Shown: one piece after another, positions 7,360 to 14,396 of the stretch
Numbering within the stretch: the first letter of the stretch is position 1
How the letters are laid out: each line of letters opens with the position of its first letter
Origin: Acidimicrobiia bacterium
Lineage (GTDB): Bacteria > Actinomycetota > Acidimicrobiia > Spongiisociales > ZC4RG35
Assembly: GCA_009377735.1 (NCBI GenBank)
Contig: WHTL01000034.1
Coordinates: forward strand, 1-17,824
Length of the DNA stretch: 17,824 nucleotides
Direction: 5' to 3'
Program-made: the position numbers and the translations under genes
Notes under the pieces: generated by a model
Seen by the model: the letters and a program-made list of their open reading frames with translations, nothing else
Databases searched by the model: none
What the model was told of the DNA's origin: nothing

Positions 7360-7407
7360 TTGACATTCAGATAATGTCAAACTAACCCTGGGCGTCCCCG
7401 ACGTCAA
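7360..7407 (-). promoter_or_regulatory. Operon A promoter with palindromic operator
   Basis: A perfect inverted repeat TTGACATT (7360-7367) / AATGTCAA (7373-7380) with a 5-base centre lies 39-59 bases before the lipoprotein start. On the minus strand a candidate -35 TTGACG (complement of 7402-7407) is followed after 17 bases by TAGTTT (complement of 7379-7384), which overlaps the right arm of the repeat. A bound regulator would therefore block the polymerase. The -10 match is weak, and the arms themselves contain TTGACA, a -35 consensus, so promoter details are tentative while the symmetry is exact. Confidence 0.5.
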
Positions 7408-7556
7408 ACATTTTCTATTCGGGATAGAGCAATTGTTGGTTAGCGATGATGTTGCCAAAATTCGGATCGTAGGCCTTCGACGGTTTGGCTCGGTCACGGT
7501 CCCGCAGCGCGAGGAGGCTGGCTTGTTGGCTGTTGGGTTTATTGGGTTGCCACGCC

Positions 7557-8564
7557 TCACCAGGCGGATTCACGACGGAGCAGTGGAACGACCTCCTCTC
7601 CGATCATTTGAAGTGTCTCTAGCCAGTCATGGAATCTCAGTCGCAGGTCGAAGATGAAGTGATCGCAGCCGACGTCGTGGTAGGCCAACACCTCCGAGGC
7701 AATCTGCTCGGGAGGGCCGGCGATGAGAGCACCGTCGAGATCCTCAAGCTCCGTGATCTCACCTCCGTCGGGGCGGGTGTAGCGGTTCCGGGCTTCCTCG
7801 ATGAGGCCACCAAGATCGAAGGTCGAGACCGCACTCCCTTTGGTCTTACCGGGACTGACGTAAGGGATCACACCCGTAGCAGGCATTGGTTTCCCGGCCT
7901 TATGTGCCAGCTCTGCTAAACGCTGGACGCGGTTCTTGAAGCTCCGGCGTGGCATCCGACCAGGCATCCAACCGTCGCAATACTCGGCGGCCCGCCGTAC
8001 CGAGGCCAGGCTTGTACCGGCGTACCAGATGGGCAGGTTGTTCCGTTGGGGCGTGGGGTGGATGTCGGCATCGGAGAACTCGTAATACTCGCCATCGTGG
8101 CTGACAGTCTTTCCTGTCCACATCTTTCGCAGGATCTCGACCTGCTCTTCGATCACAACGCGTCGATCCCACCCGCCCATACCAACGATCTCGAATTCGT
8201 GGTCGAATGAACCGAGCCCGAATCCAACGATGACTCGGTCAGAACCGGCGATCTTCGCCAGGGAACCCAATAAGAGAGCCGTGTGGACAGGGTGCCGGTG
8301 CGGGATCAGACAACCCGTGCCCAGTGTGATGGACTCCGTCACAGCAGCCACTGCTGACAGCACGACAAAGGGATCGACAAAGGTACGATCCTGCCCTTCG
8401 TGATGATGAGGGTGAAAGACCACATGGTCCCTTACCCAGACGGCATCGAAGCCGGCAGACTCGGCGAGCAATGCGCCATCAAGTAGTGCCTCTCTTCCAG
8501 CACGCTCGCCGAAATGCGGTAGCAAGACCCCATACTCACGAGGGTGACCTACTTCACTATTCAT
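7557..8564 (-). CDS. Luciferase-like (LLM) flavin/F420-dependent oxidoreductase
   Basis: A 335-residue TIM-barrel oxidoreductase of the bacterial luciferase superfamily. The N-terminus YGVLLPHFGE, AESAGFDAVWVRDHVVF (about 34-50), VLSAVAAVTESITLGTGCLIP (68-88), RVIVGFGLGSFDHEF and LPIWYAGTSLASVRRAAEYCDGWMPG follow the usual order for F420- or FMN-binding members. Relatives include RutA (pyrimidine ring oxygenase), alkanesulfonate monooxygenase and F420 reductases. The text does not show which cofactor is used; F420 is plausible in this phylum. I start at the ATG 8564 with GGAGGG seven bases upstream, rather than the TTG at 8579. It is the last gene of operon B, 33 bases after the cupin. A ring-oxidising or dehydrogenating role on the imported compound is inferred. 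Confidence 0.87.
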   Translation of the reverse strand: MNSEVGHPREYGVLLPHFGERAGREALLDGALLAESAGFDAVWVRDHVVFHPHHHEGQDRTFVDPFVVLSAVAAVTESITLGTGCLIPHRHPVHTALLLGSLAKIAGSDRVIVGFGLGSFDHEFEIVGMGGWDRRVVIEEQVEILRKMWTGKTVSHDGEYYEFSDADIHPTPQRNNLPIWYAGTSLASVRRAAEYCDGWMPGRMPRRSFKNRVQRLAELAHKAGKPMPATGVIPYVSPGKTKGSAVSTFDLGGLIEEARNRYTRPDGGEITELEDLDGALIAGPPEQIASEVLAYHDVGCDHFIFDLRLRFHDWLETLQMIGEEVVPLLRRESAW

Positions 8565-8571
8565 GCTCCAG

Positions 8572-8577
8572 CCCTCC
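8572..8577 (-). promoter_or_regulatory. Ribosome binding site GGAGGG for the LLM oxidoreductase
   Basis: Complement of CCCTCC, seven bases before the ATG at 8564. A TTG start at 8579 would place this site inside the coding region and has no SD of its own. Confidence 0.65.
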
Positions 8578-8597
8578 AATCAGGTCGCAACCACCAC

Positions 8598-8999
8598 TCA
8601 ATTGGGCCTATCGACTCTGACGAAATCAGCTCCAGGCGGAGAATAGATCTCGATAAGCCGTGCCTCGGCTAAGCCCGGGTTCCACACCGCGTGCGGGAGG
8701 TTTGGTGGGATGAGGACTGCCTGGCCTGTCTCGACGAAGATGTCCCTGTCCTGGAGTCGGAGGCCGAGGCGGCCGGTGACGACGACATAAACATTCTCGG
8801 CGTTCGTATGGAGGTGGAATGGAGCGTCGTCCCGATCGCCATTCGGCTCGAGGATGTTGAGGTGCAGATCCAGGCTTGAAGAGCCGACGCCGGGATCAAT
8901 GAGCTTGACGGAACGCCCTCCGCTCCGGGCCATCGGTCTCGGTGGAGCGGTCTCGGGATCCGCCACATACACGTCCTTCAATCTGTCTGGGTCGCTCAT
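8598..8999 (-). CDS. Small single-domain cupin
   Basis: A 133-residue protein with one beta-barrel cupin domain. Motif 1 appears as PFHLHTNAENVYVVVTGRL (two His and one Glu as candidate metal ligands) and motif 2 as VLIPPNLPHAVWN (third His). The C-terminus ends shortly after LIEIYSPPGADF, so no second domain is fused. Cupins of this size act as metal-dependent dioxygenases, isomerases or small-molecule sensors, and motif presence alone does not choose among these. The start at 8999 has GGAGG six bases upstream; an earlier in-frame ATG at 9026 lacks one. It lies between the second permease and the LLM oxidoreductase in operon B, so it may act on the oxidation product or protect an intermediate. 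Confidence 0.82.
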   Translation of the reverse strand: MSDPDRLKDVYVADPETAPPRPMARSGGRSVKLIDPGVGSSSLDLHLNILEPNGDRDDAPFHLHTNAENVYVVVTGRLGLRLQDRDIFVETGQAVLIPPNLPHAVWNPGLAEARLIEIYSPPGADFVRVDRPN

Positions 9000-9005
9000 T
9001 GCATT

Positions 9006-9010
9006 CCTCC
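9006..9010 (-). promoter_or_regulatory. Ribosome binding site GGAGG for the cupin
   Basis: Complement of CCTCC, six bases upstream of the ATG at 8999. It selects this start over the in-frame ATG nine codons earlier. Confidence 0.65.
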
Positions 9011-9047
9011 ATCGACGGTCATCCACCTTCTTCTAGCCCCTCGCCCG

Positions 9048-9920
9048 CTACCCACCGACACGCCCATGCTGTTGGCTCCAAGGCATCAGTCGATTACGAA
9101 GCCGTCCCATTAAACCAACCAACAACAGACTCTCGGCGACCAGAACGAACAATGTGACTATCACCCTCGCCGGTTGATAGGAATTGGAAGCGGTCACGAT
9201 TAACCCTCCCAAACCCCTGAGGACTACCAGCATCTCGGCCAGCAGCATTCCCACGAGAGCCGTCCCAATGGCGACGTGGACTCCGGTAAATATGTAGGGA
9301 AGCATGGATGGGACCACCACCGTCCGTATCGTCTGCCGCTCCGAAGCGCCGAACGACGATGCGGTGTCGAGCAGACTGCGTGGGACCTGCTGACTGCCGA
9401 TGGTGGTGTTGATAATGATCGGGAACACACACTCGAGGAACACGATGATTATCCGTGCCGGAGTGCCGATCCCGATCCATATGATCAGCAGTGGTATCAA
9501 CACCACCATGGGGAGTGCATAGAGGAAGGACACGTAGGGGTCGAGGACATATTCGACGATCTTGTAACGACCAATCAACAATCCCAGAGCAGTTCCGATT
9601 GGAATGGCGACTGCGAATCCGATGAACATTGCCCTGGCACTGTCGAGGGTTGCTAGCCAGAGCTCATTCGAGACCAGGGCCATGTCCACAAACGCTGACA
9701 CCACACCAGTGAACGGCACGAATAGTGCCGGATTGGCAGACCGACCATAGAACTCCCACGAGACGAGCAGTATCGCAAGCGTCCCCGCCCGAATCGACCA
9801 GACACCGATCCGTGTCTCCGAGAAGACCATGTCACGACCCGGATCGGGAATACCTGCTTCGATAACCGAGACCGTCGTGCCGGCGCTGTCCGACGTTCGC
9901 TTGCACCCGCCCCTAGTCAT
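9048..9920 (-). CDS. ABC transporter permease 2 (NitT/TauT family), operon B
   Basis: About 290 residues with a polar N-terminal extension of roughly 40 residues before the first helix (SIRAGTLAILLVSWEFYG) and about six hydrophobic segments. The EAA-type coupling loop is visible as LLDTASSFGASERQTIRTVVVPSMLPYIFTG, and YVSFLYALPMVVLIPLLIIWIGIG is the family's core helix pair. I place the start at 9920 because this ATG forms an ATGA overlap with the stop of the preceding permease; an ATG at 9938 or 9830 is possible. Together with the preceding permease it probably forms a heterodimeric channel, unlike operon A, which has one permease. The ATPase serving it is encoded two genes upstream. Confidence 0.88.
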   Translation of the reverse strand: MTRGGCKRTSDSAGTTVSVIEAGIPDPGRDMVFSETRIGVWSIRAGTLAILLVSWEFYGRSANPALFVPFTGVVSAFVDMALVSNELWLATLDSARAMFIGFAVAIPIGTALGLLIGRYKIVEYVLDPYVSFLYALPMVVLIPLLIIWIGIGTPARIIIVFLECVFPIIINTTIGSQQVPRSLLDTASSFGASERQTIRTVVVPSMLPYIFTGVHVAIGTALVGMLLAEMLVVLRGLGGLIVTASNSYQPARVIVTLFVLVAESLLLVGLMGRLRNRLMPWSQQHGRVGG

Positions 9921-10720
9921 CGACCACGCCTCTGCCATGGGGCGACGCGGCGCTGGAGACGATTGATGGCCGCAGTCATAAAGATGCTGAAGAAGCCGAT
10001 GACGAGGATGGGGACGAGCAATCTGTCAGTCTGAAAGAATTGGCCATAGCGAAGAATCATCCGCCCAGTGCCGGTCACCGCAGCCAAGGATTCGGCGACG
10101 ACGATCCCGATAAGCGAGCGTTGCGCACCGATTCGGAGAGCAGAGAACAAATAAGGGAGGGACCCCGGGAGCACCACGGTACGCCACATCTGCCACCCAT
10201 TCGCCACAAATGAGCGCGCCACATCGATGTACTCGCTTGCTACCCTTCTTGAGCCCTCTCTGACGGTGATGATGATCGGGAATACGGCGCTGAGAAGAAC
10301 GATTGTCACTCTCAGGCCGAAGCCGATCCCTACCCAGAGAACCAGCAGAGGAATGAGCGCTATACGAGGTGTTGCGTAGAGAGAGTTCACATAGGGCAGC
10401 AGGGCTATATCGATACTTCGCGCGTGGCCCATCAAGAAGCCGAGACCGGCACCAAGGAACATCGCAGCCGCATAGCCGATCACATACCCGTACAGAGACT
10501 CGCCGAACGCTTCGAGTAGCTCGCGCTCAACGACCAGGACCTCCCACGCCGCCTGGAGAACCGCAGTTGGATAGGTGATCAACGCTGCGTTGGGACGCCC
10601 CACGATCTCCCAGAGCACGAGTACAACTGCCACGGAGGCGAGACGGAGGAGTTGCTCATTCGCGAGCCATGATCTCCCCTGCGGTGAAGCACCTCTTGCC
10701 GGATCAAGCGGATCCGTCAT
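9917..10720 (-). CDS. ABC transporter permease 1 (NitT/TauT family), operon B
   Basis: A 267-residue membrane protein with about six helices. The N-terminal cytoplasmic tail (residues 1-25) leads into LASVAVVLVLWEIVGRP. The helix pair YVNSLYATPRIALIPLLVLWVGIGFG and the EAA loop YIDVARSFVANGWQMWRTVVLPGSLPYLFSALRIG identify the NitT/TauT permease family. Start and stop are both shared with neighbours by ATGA overlaps: the ATPase stop at 10717-10719, and the next permease start at 9918-9920. This predicts stoichiometric translation of ATPase, permease 1 and permease 2. The protein is clearly related to permease 2 but divergent, consistent with an old duplication giving a heterodimer. Confidence 0.9.
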   Translation of the reverse strand: MTDPLDPARGASPQGRSWLANEQLLRLASVAVVLVLWEIVGRPNAALITYPTAVLQAAWEVLVVERELLEAFGESLYGYVIGYAAAMFLGAGLGFLMGHARSIDIALLPYVNSLYATPRIALIPLLVLWVGIGFGLRVTIVLLSAVFPIIITVREGSRRVASEYIDVARSFVANGWQMWRTVVLPGSLPYLFSALRIGAQRSLIGIVVAESLAAVTGTGRMILRYGQFFQTDRLLVPILVIGFFSIFMTAAINRLQRRVAPWQRRGR

Positions 10721-11544
10721 TCGATGGCCCCCGGCAGATCCTCAGTTCCTTCTCTGAGCTCCACTTCAAGCTCCGCCCAGAGCTGGGTACGAATCTCAGC
10801 GAAACGCGGATCGGCGCGAACGTCGTAGGTCCACCGGGGCCGGGGCAGCTCGATCGAGATAGATTTCACGATTCGCCCTGGCCTCGTGCCCATCACCAAC
10901 ACGTCATCGGAGAGGTAAATCGCCTCGTCGATGGAATGTGTGACGAACAGAACGGCCACCTCGGCGTGGGCGCAGATTCGTTGCAGCTCAGTCTGCAAAC
11001 GTTCTCTGGTTAGAGCATCTAGGGCACCAAAAGGCTCGTCCATGAGCAGGAGTTGTGGCTCCACCACGAGAGCGCGGGCGATGCCCACACGTTGTTGCAT
11101 GCCTCCCGAAAGCTCGGATGGATAGTGGTCAGCGAACCTATTGAGACCCATTAGATCGAGATAATGCCTGGCTCGGTCCGTTCGCTCGTCCTCGCTGACT
11201 CCTTGGAGCTCGAGACCGTAGACGATATTGCTCAGGGCAGTCCTCCACGGGAACAGGTTGAAGTGTTGGAATACCATCGTCTTGTTCCTCGCTGGACCGA
11301 GACTCGGTTCGCCGTCAACGGTGATCTTGCCCTTGGTGGCACCTTCTAGCCCACCAACGATCCTGAGGAGCGTCGTCTTCCCACACCCACTTGGGCCAAT
11401 GACCGTGACGAAACCACCACTGGGAACTGAGAGGTTGATATCTCGGAGTACCGGGACATCCAGTCGGGGAAACCTCTTTCCGAGCGACGTAACCTCGAGC
11501 ATCGGATGAGTGGGTGCTCGGTCCTCAGGGTGGATGCTGTCCAC
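10717..11544 (-). CDS. ABC transporter ATP-binding protein (NitT/TauT family), operon B
   Basis: A nucleotide-binding subunit with all motifs. Numbered from the GTG at 11544 these are Walker A GPSGCGKTT (about 50-58), Q-loop MVFQHFNLFPW, signature LSGGMQQR (145-152), Walker B LLLMDEPFGALD (165-176) and H-loop THS. I chose this GTG, with AGAAGG nine bases upstream, giving 275 residues. The ATG at 11502 (MLEVTSLGKRF) would give 261 and is also credible. The longest open frame (from 11676) would overlap the lipoprotein gene by 77 bases and is unlikely. It is 55 bases after the binding protein stop and coupled to permease 1 by ATGA. It resembles the operon A ATPase, but the two are not recent duplicates, judging by many differences outside the motifs. 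Confidence 0.9.
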   Translation of the reverse strand: MDSIHPEDRAPTHPMLEVTSLGKRFPRLDVPVLRDINLSVPSGGFVTVIGPSGCGKTTLLRIVGGLEGATKGKITVDGEPSLGPARNKTMVFQHFNLFPWRTALSNIVYGLELQGVSEDERTDRARHYLDLMGLNRFADHYPSELSGGMQQRVGIARALVVEPQLLLMDEPFGALDALTRERLQTELQRICAHAEVAVLFVTHSIDEAIYLSDDVLVMGTRPGRIVKSISIELPRPRWTYDVRADPRFAEIRTQLWAELEVELREGTEDLPGAIE

Positions 11545-11599
11545 CCCATGAGACCTTCTCTCGGCGTGGACTTCCGAGGGGTTGACGTGGCCAGAGCAT

Positions 11600-12730
11600 T
11601 CAGTATTCCCCAACTCGTCCGAGATAATCCTCCACATAGGTCGGATCGACCCAGGTGCTCCTATCTGGCAGATCATCGCTCAGGTTGCCCTGGCGCTGCT
11701 CAAGTTGGGCCGTGGGATCGATCATGTTCATACCACCGTTAACGGCGAAGAATCCCTCGTCGGCGAACAGGTCGTACACGTCGCTACTGATCTCTGCGGG
11801 AAGTCCTTCCACGACCTCTTCGGACAGGGCGATGTAGGCGTCCTTGTCTTCCTGTGCCCAACGTTGTGCCTCGATGAGGGTGTCGACCAGGAACTGCGCC
11901 AACGCAGGGTGCTCTTCCAACCATTCCGGGGTTGCCGCCAAGAACCGCTGGGCATAGTCGGGAACGTAATCGACATATCGCGCCAGCGGTTGCAACCCGA
12001 ACTCCTCGGCAGCGGCGAGACCGTCGGCAGCGTGTGCAGCACCCGCCTGGATTTGGCCGTCAGCGAGGGCGGCGACACGGGCGCTCGTCCCACCGATTTG
12101 AGCGAACTCGATCGAGGACACATCGATCCCGGCTTCTTCGAGAACTACCCTGGTGAGGGAATCGGAAAGATCACCCGGCTCCGAGATACCCACGATCTGA
12201 CCTTCGAGATCCTCCAGCGAGCCGACTTCTGGGGTTGACATCAGGTAGTAATCGGTCTTCAACAGCTCCACCGCGATCACTTGCAAACCACCGTCCGAGG
12301 CCTCGATGTACTGCATGATTGCGAGGGGACTGGTGTTGACGAGGTCCCCCTCACCTGCCGCCACGGCCCTTACCGTATCTGGTGAGGTCTCGAACTCGAA
12401 CGTCTCCACCTCAATGCCAGCCTCCTCTAGAAGTTGCAGCCAGTAGGCATCAGTTATCGTGTCGAATGACGGTGGCGAAGTAGCTAGACGCAAGTTGGTG
12501 GATTCGAGTTCACTGTGGTTCACCGTCGTTTCGGTAACTCCCGAGGGCGTCGTTTCCGGAGTCTCGGTCGTGGTGTCAGGACCCGCTGTGGTTGCGTCAG
12601 CCGTCTGTGTTGTGGTTGCCTCCGTCGTCTCAAGACTCCCGTCTGTTCCCCCGCACCCAGCCAGCAACACAACGATCACCCCAATGAACCTGAAATTGCG
12701 CCCGATTCGTTTCCGATTAAGTGTGGACAT
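11600..12730 (-). CDS. Substrate-binding lipoprotein (NitT/TauT/SsuA-like), operon B
   Basis: A 376-residue extracytoplasmic receptor. The start at 12730 is set by GGAGGT four bases upstream; an upstream in-frame ATG at 12748 lacks one. The signal peptide has NRKR charges, the hydrophobic FIGVIVVLL and the lipobox LAGC with Cys26. It is followed by an unusually long Thr/Glu/Pro-rich linker (about residues 29-75), then the receptor domain opening STNLRLATSPPSFDTITDAYWLQLLEEAGIEVETFEF. Later segments DLEGQIVGISEPGDLSDSLTRVVLEEAGID and ALADGQIQAGAAH are usual for NMT1/SsuA-like proteins. It differs strongly from the operon A receptor, so the two systems likely recognise different ligands. It is transcribed divergently from the cyclic amidohydrolase gene, so a shared control region is likely. 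Confidence 0.88.
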   Translation of the reverse strand: MSTLNRKRIGRNFRFIGVIVVLLAGCGGTDGSLETTEATTTQTADATTAGPDTTTETPETTPSGVTETTVNHSELESTNLRLATSPPSFDTITDAYWLQLLEEAGIEVETFEFETSPDTVRAVAAGEGDLVNTSPLAIMQYIEASDGGLQVIAVELLKTDYYLMSTPEVGSLEDLEGQIVGISEPGDLSDSLTRVVLEEAGIDVSSIEFAQIGGTSARVAALADGQIQAGAAHAADGLAAAEEFGLQPLARYVDYVPDYAQRFLAATPEWLEEHPALAQFLVDTLIEAQRWAQEDKDAYIALSEEVVEGLPAEISSDVYDLFADEGFFAVNGGMNMIDPTAQLEQRQGNLSDDLPDRSTWVDPTYVEDYLGRVGEY

Positions 12731-12734
12731 ATCA

Positions 12735-12740
12735 ACCTCC
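12735..12740 (-). promoter_or_regulatory. Ribosome binding site GGAGGT deciding the operon B lipoprotein start
   Basis: Complement of ACCTCC, four bases before the ATG at 12730. An ATG at 12748 would place this site inside the coding sequence. Confidence 0.7.
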
Positions 12741-12781
12741 GTCGCCATCTTGTCAAACTTCCGCGCTCACCTTCTGTGTTT

Positions 12782-12812
12782 AATATACAGTCCACTTCTA
12801 TCTTCATGTCAA
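12782..12812 (-). promoter_or_regulatory. Sigma-70-like promoter for operon B
   Basis: On the minus strand a perfect -35 TTGACA (complement of 12807-12812) is followed by TGTATA after 17 bases (complement of 12784-12789) or TATATT after 19 (complement of 12782-12787). The AT-rich -10 zone contrasts with the GC-rich surroundings. It would start transcription roughly 45 bases upstream of the lipoprotein start. A further TGTCAAACT at 12751-12759 repeats a 9-mer found in the operon A control region. Confidence 0.5.
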
Positions 12813-12852
12813 GGTTTTTCTCAAGGACGTCAGAGGAGGCGACGAACGAGGA

Positions 12853-14229
12853 ATGGGGATAAGCCAAACCCGAATCCACGGTGGATCCGTCTACGTCGGC
12901 GGAGACCTCAAACGGAACGACATCCTCATCGATGGTGGGGTTGTCGTCGGAATGGTCACACCAGGATCGGACGCGGAGGCTGGCGAGACAATCGATGCCA
13001 CTGGCCAGCTCGTGCTGCCAGGCATAATCGACACCCACGCCCACACACGCGATCCCGGTTACACCCACAAGGAGGACCTTACGACGGCCTCCCGAGCTGC
13101 TGCCGTGGGGGGTGTTACCACGATGATCGACATGCCAAACGTCGAGCCACCTACGGATACTGTTGAGCTGTTCGAAGCGAAACGTGAGGACGCCGCCCGC
13201 AAGTCCGTGATCGACTGGGGCCATTGGGTAGCGCCGACCAAACTCGATCAGATCCCGAAGATGGCAGCCGCGGGGGCTACTGGCTTCAAGTTCTATCAGG
13301 TCTCGGGCGCATATCCCCACGATCCCAGATTGGCCGTTAACGACGAAGGATCGATTCTCGACATCTTCGAGGCAGTTAGCGATGTCGGGGTGCCCTGTCT
13401 CGTCCATCCATTCAACCAGGCCATTTTCGATGCTCTCTCAGAGAGGGCGTGGAAGACCGGAAGCCCCCACAACTGGGATACTTTCAGTCAGATTTACACC
13501 ACCGATGCCATCTGGAAGACGGCGGTCGGCGTACTCATCGAGCTCCAGCTCATGACAGGTGTCCGGCTCCAGCTCGTGCATACGCACTCCCAGGGGAGCC
13601 TCGAGCTAATCCGTGCCGCTAAAGATCGGGGGCAACGGGTCACGGCCGCCGTCGATCCCAAATATTACCAACTGACGCGATCCGAGCTTCAGAATGGAAA
13701 AGGGCGGGTGTGTCCGGCCGGATACGTGACGGAGGATCCTGCTCGAATCGAAGCCATATGGGCGGCGCTCAACGACGGAACAATCGACATGATCGACTCG
13801 GACCACGCCCCCCACACCCTCGATGAAGTTGCCGCACAGGACAACGACGCTTGGAGTGCCGGGATGGGCTCGCCCCAGTACGACTGGCTCTACTCGATCG
13901 TGTTGTCTGACGTAGCGGCGGGGCGACTCCCCCTCTCACGCGCCGTGGCACTGCTGTCCGAGGAGCCGGCTCGGCTGCTCGGGTTATGGCCGCGCAAGGG
14001 TTCCTTGCTCCCAGGCAGCGATGCCGACCTCGTTTTAGTCGACCCTGGGGCGCGCCACACCCTCACCGACGAGGGCCTCCAGACCAAGGTTGGTTGGACC
14101 CCGTACCTGGGACGCACCATCACGGGGGTCGTGAATCTCACGATGCTCCGTGGAACCGTCATCGCCCGAGATCGTCAGGTTATGGAGGAGCCGGGCTTTG
14201 GGCAGTATGTGGCAGGAGTAGCACAATGA
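12853..14229 (+). CDS. Cyclic amidohydrolase (dihydroorotase / allantoinase / hydantoinase superfamily)
   Basis: A 458-residue metal-dependent hydrolase that opens cyclic amide or ureide rings. The binuclear metal site is complete: HxH at His62/His64 (DTHAHTRDPG), the carboxylated Lys146 (GATGFKFYQ), His185 (LVHPFN), His243 or His245 (LVHTHSQGSLELI) and Asp317 (DSDHAPH). The N-terminus GGSVYVGGDLKRNDILIDGG and the C-terminal KGSLLPGSDADLVLVDP form the usual beta sandwich. DPG replaces the REPG of dihydroorotases, and Phe follows Lys146 where allantoinases have Ser, so the ligand is unresolved. The start at 12853 is preceded by GAGGAGG 13 bases upstream and a closer GAGG. It is divergent from operon B and alone on its strand. 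No pyr genes are nearby, which argues against a housekeeping dihydroorotase. Confidence 0.85.
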   Translation: MGISQTRIHGGSVYVGGDLKRNDILIDGGVVVGMVTPGSDAEAGETIDATGQLVLPGIIDTHAHTRDPGYTHKEDLTTASRAAAVGGVTTMIDMPNVEPPTDTVELFEAKREDAARKSVIDWGHWVAPTKLDQIPKMAAAGATGFKFYQVSGAYPHDPRLAVNDEGSILDIFEAVSDVGVPCLVHPFNQAIFDALSERAWKTGSPHNWDTFSQIYTTDAIWKTAVGVLIELQLMTGVRLQLVHTHSQGSLELIRAAKDRGQRVTAAVDPKYYQLTRSELQNGKGRVCPAGYVTEDPARIEAIWAALNDGTIDMIDSDHAPHTLDEVAAQDNDAWSAGMGSPQYDWLYSIVLSDVAAGRLPLSRAVALLSEEPARLLGLWPRKGSLLPGSDADLVLVDPGARHTLTDEGLQTKVGWTPYLGRTITGVVNLTMLRGTVIARDRQVMEEPGFGQYVAGVAQ

Positions 14230-14259
14230 ATCCAGGTCAGTCCGAGAGGTGTCGGGGTG

Positions 14260-14280
14260 ATCCATGAAATACCCATGGAT
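14260..14280. terminator. Possible hairpin between convergent genes
   Basis: ATCCATG (14260-14266) and CATGGAT (14274-14280) form a 7-bp perfect stem with a 7-base loop, 30 bases after the amidohydrolase stop. There is no T tract after it, so any terminator would be non-canonical. Confidence 0.3.
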
Positions 14281-14315
14281 TGGGTGTGGATGCTGATTCG
14301 ATGAGCAGACCGGAT

Positions 14316-14338
14316 GGCCTGGAGAGACGCTCCAAGCC
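14316..14338 (-). terminator. Possible hairpin after the aminotransferase operon
   Basis: GGCCTGGA (14316-14323) and TCCAAGCC (14331-14338) pair around a 7-base loop. The single mismatch becomes a G-U pair in RNA made from the minus strand, favouring a role downstream of the aminotransferase, whose stop is at 14397. There is no T tract. Confidence 0.3.
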
Positions 14339-14396
14339 AGGAGTTCGGTGTCGGATGCGGTGGACATCCGTGACTCATTGAGGGTCAACCGGATTC

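Noticed and set aside
11582..12238. 218-codon open frame on the plus strand
   Set aside because: Antisense to the operon B lipoprotein, whose lipobox, SD and domain pattern are clear.
12676..13407. 243-codon open frame on the minus strand
   Set aside because: It lies antisense to the cyclic amidohydrolase, has no family features and no SD; shadow of the GC-rich coding strand.
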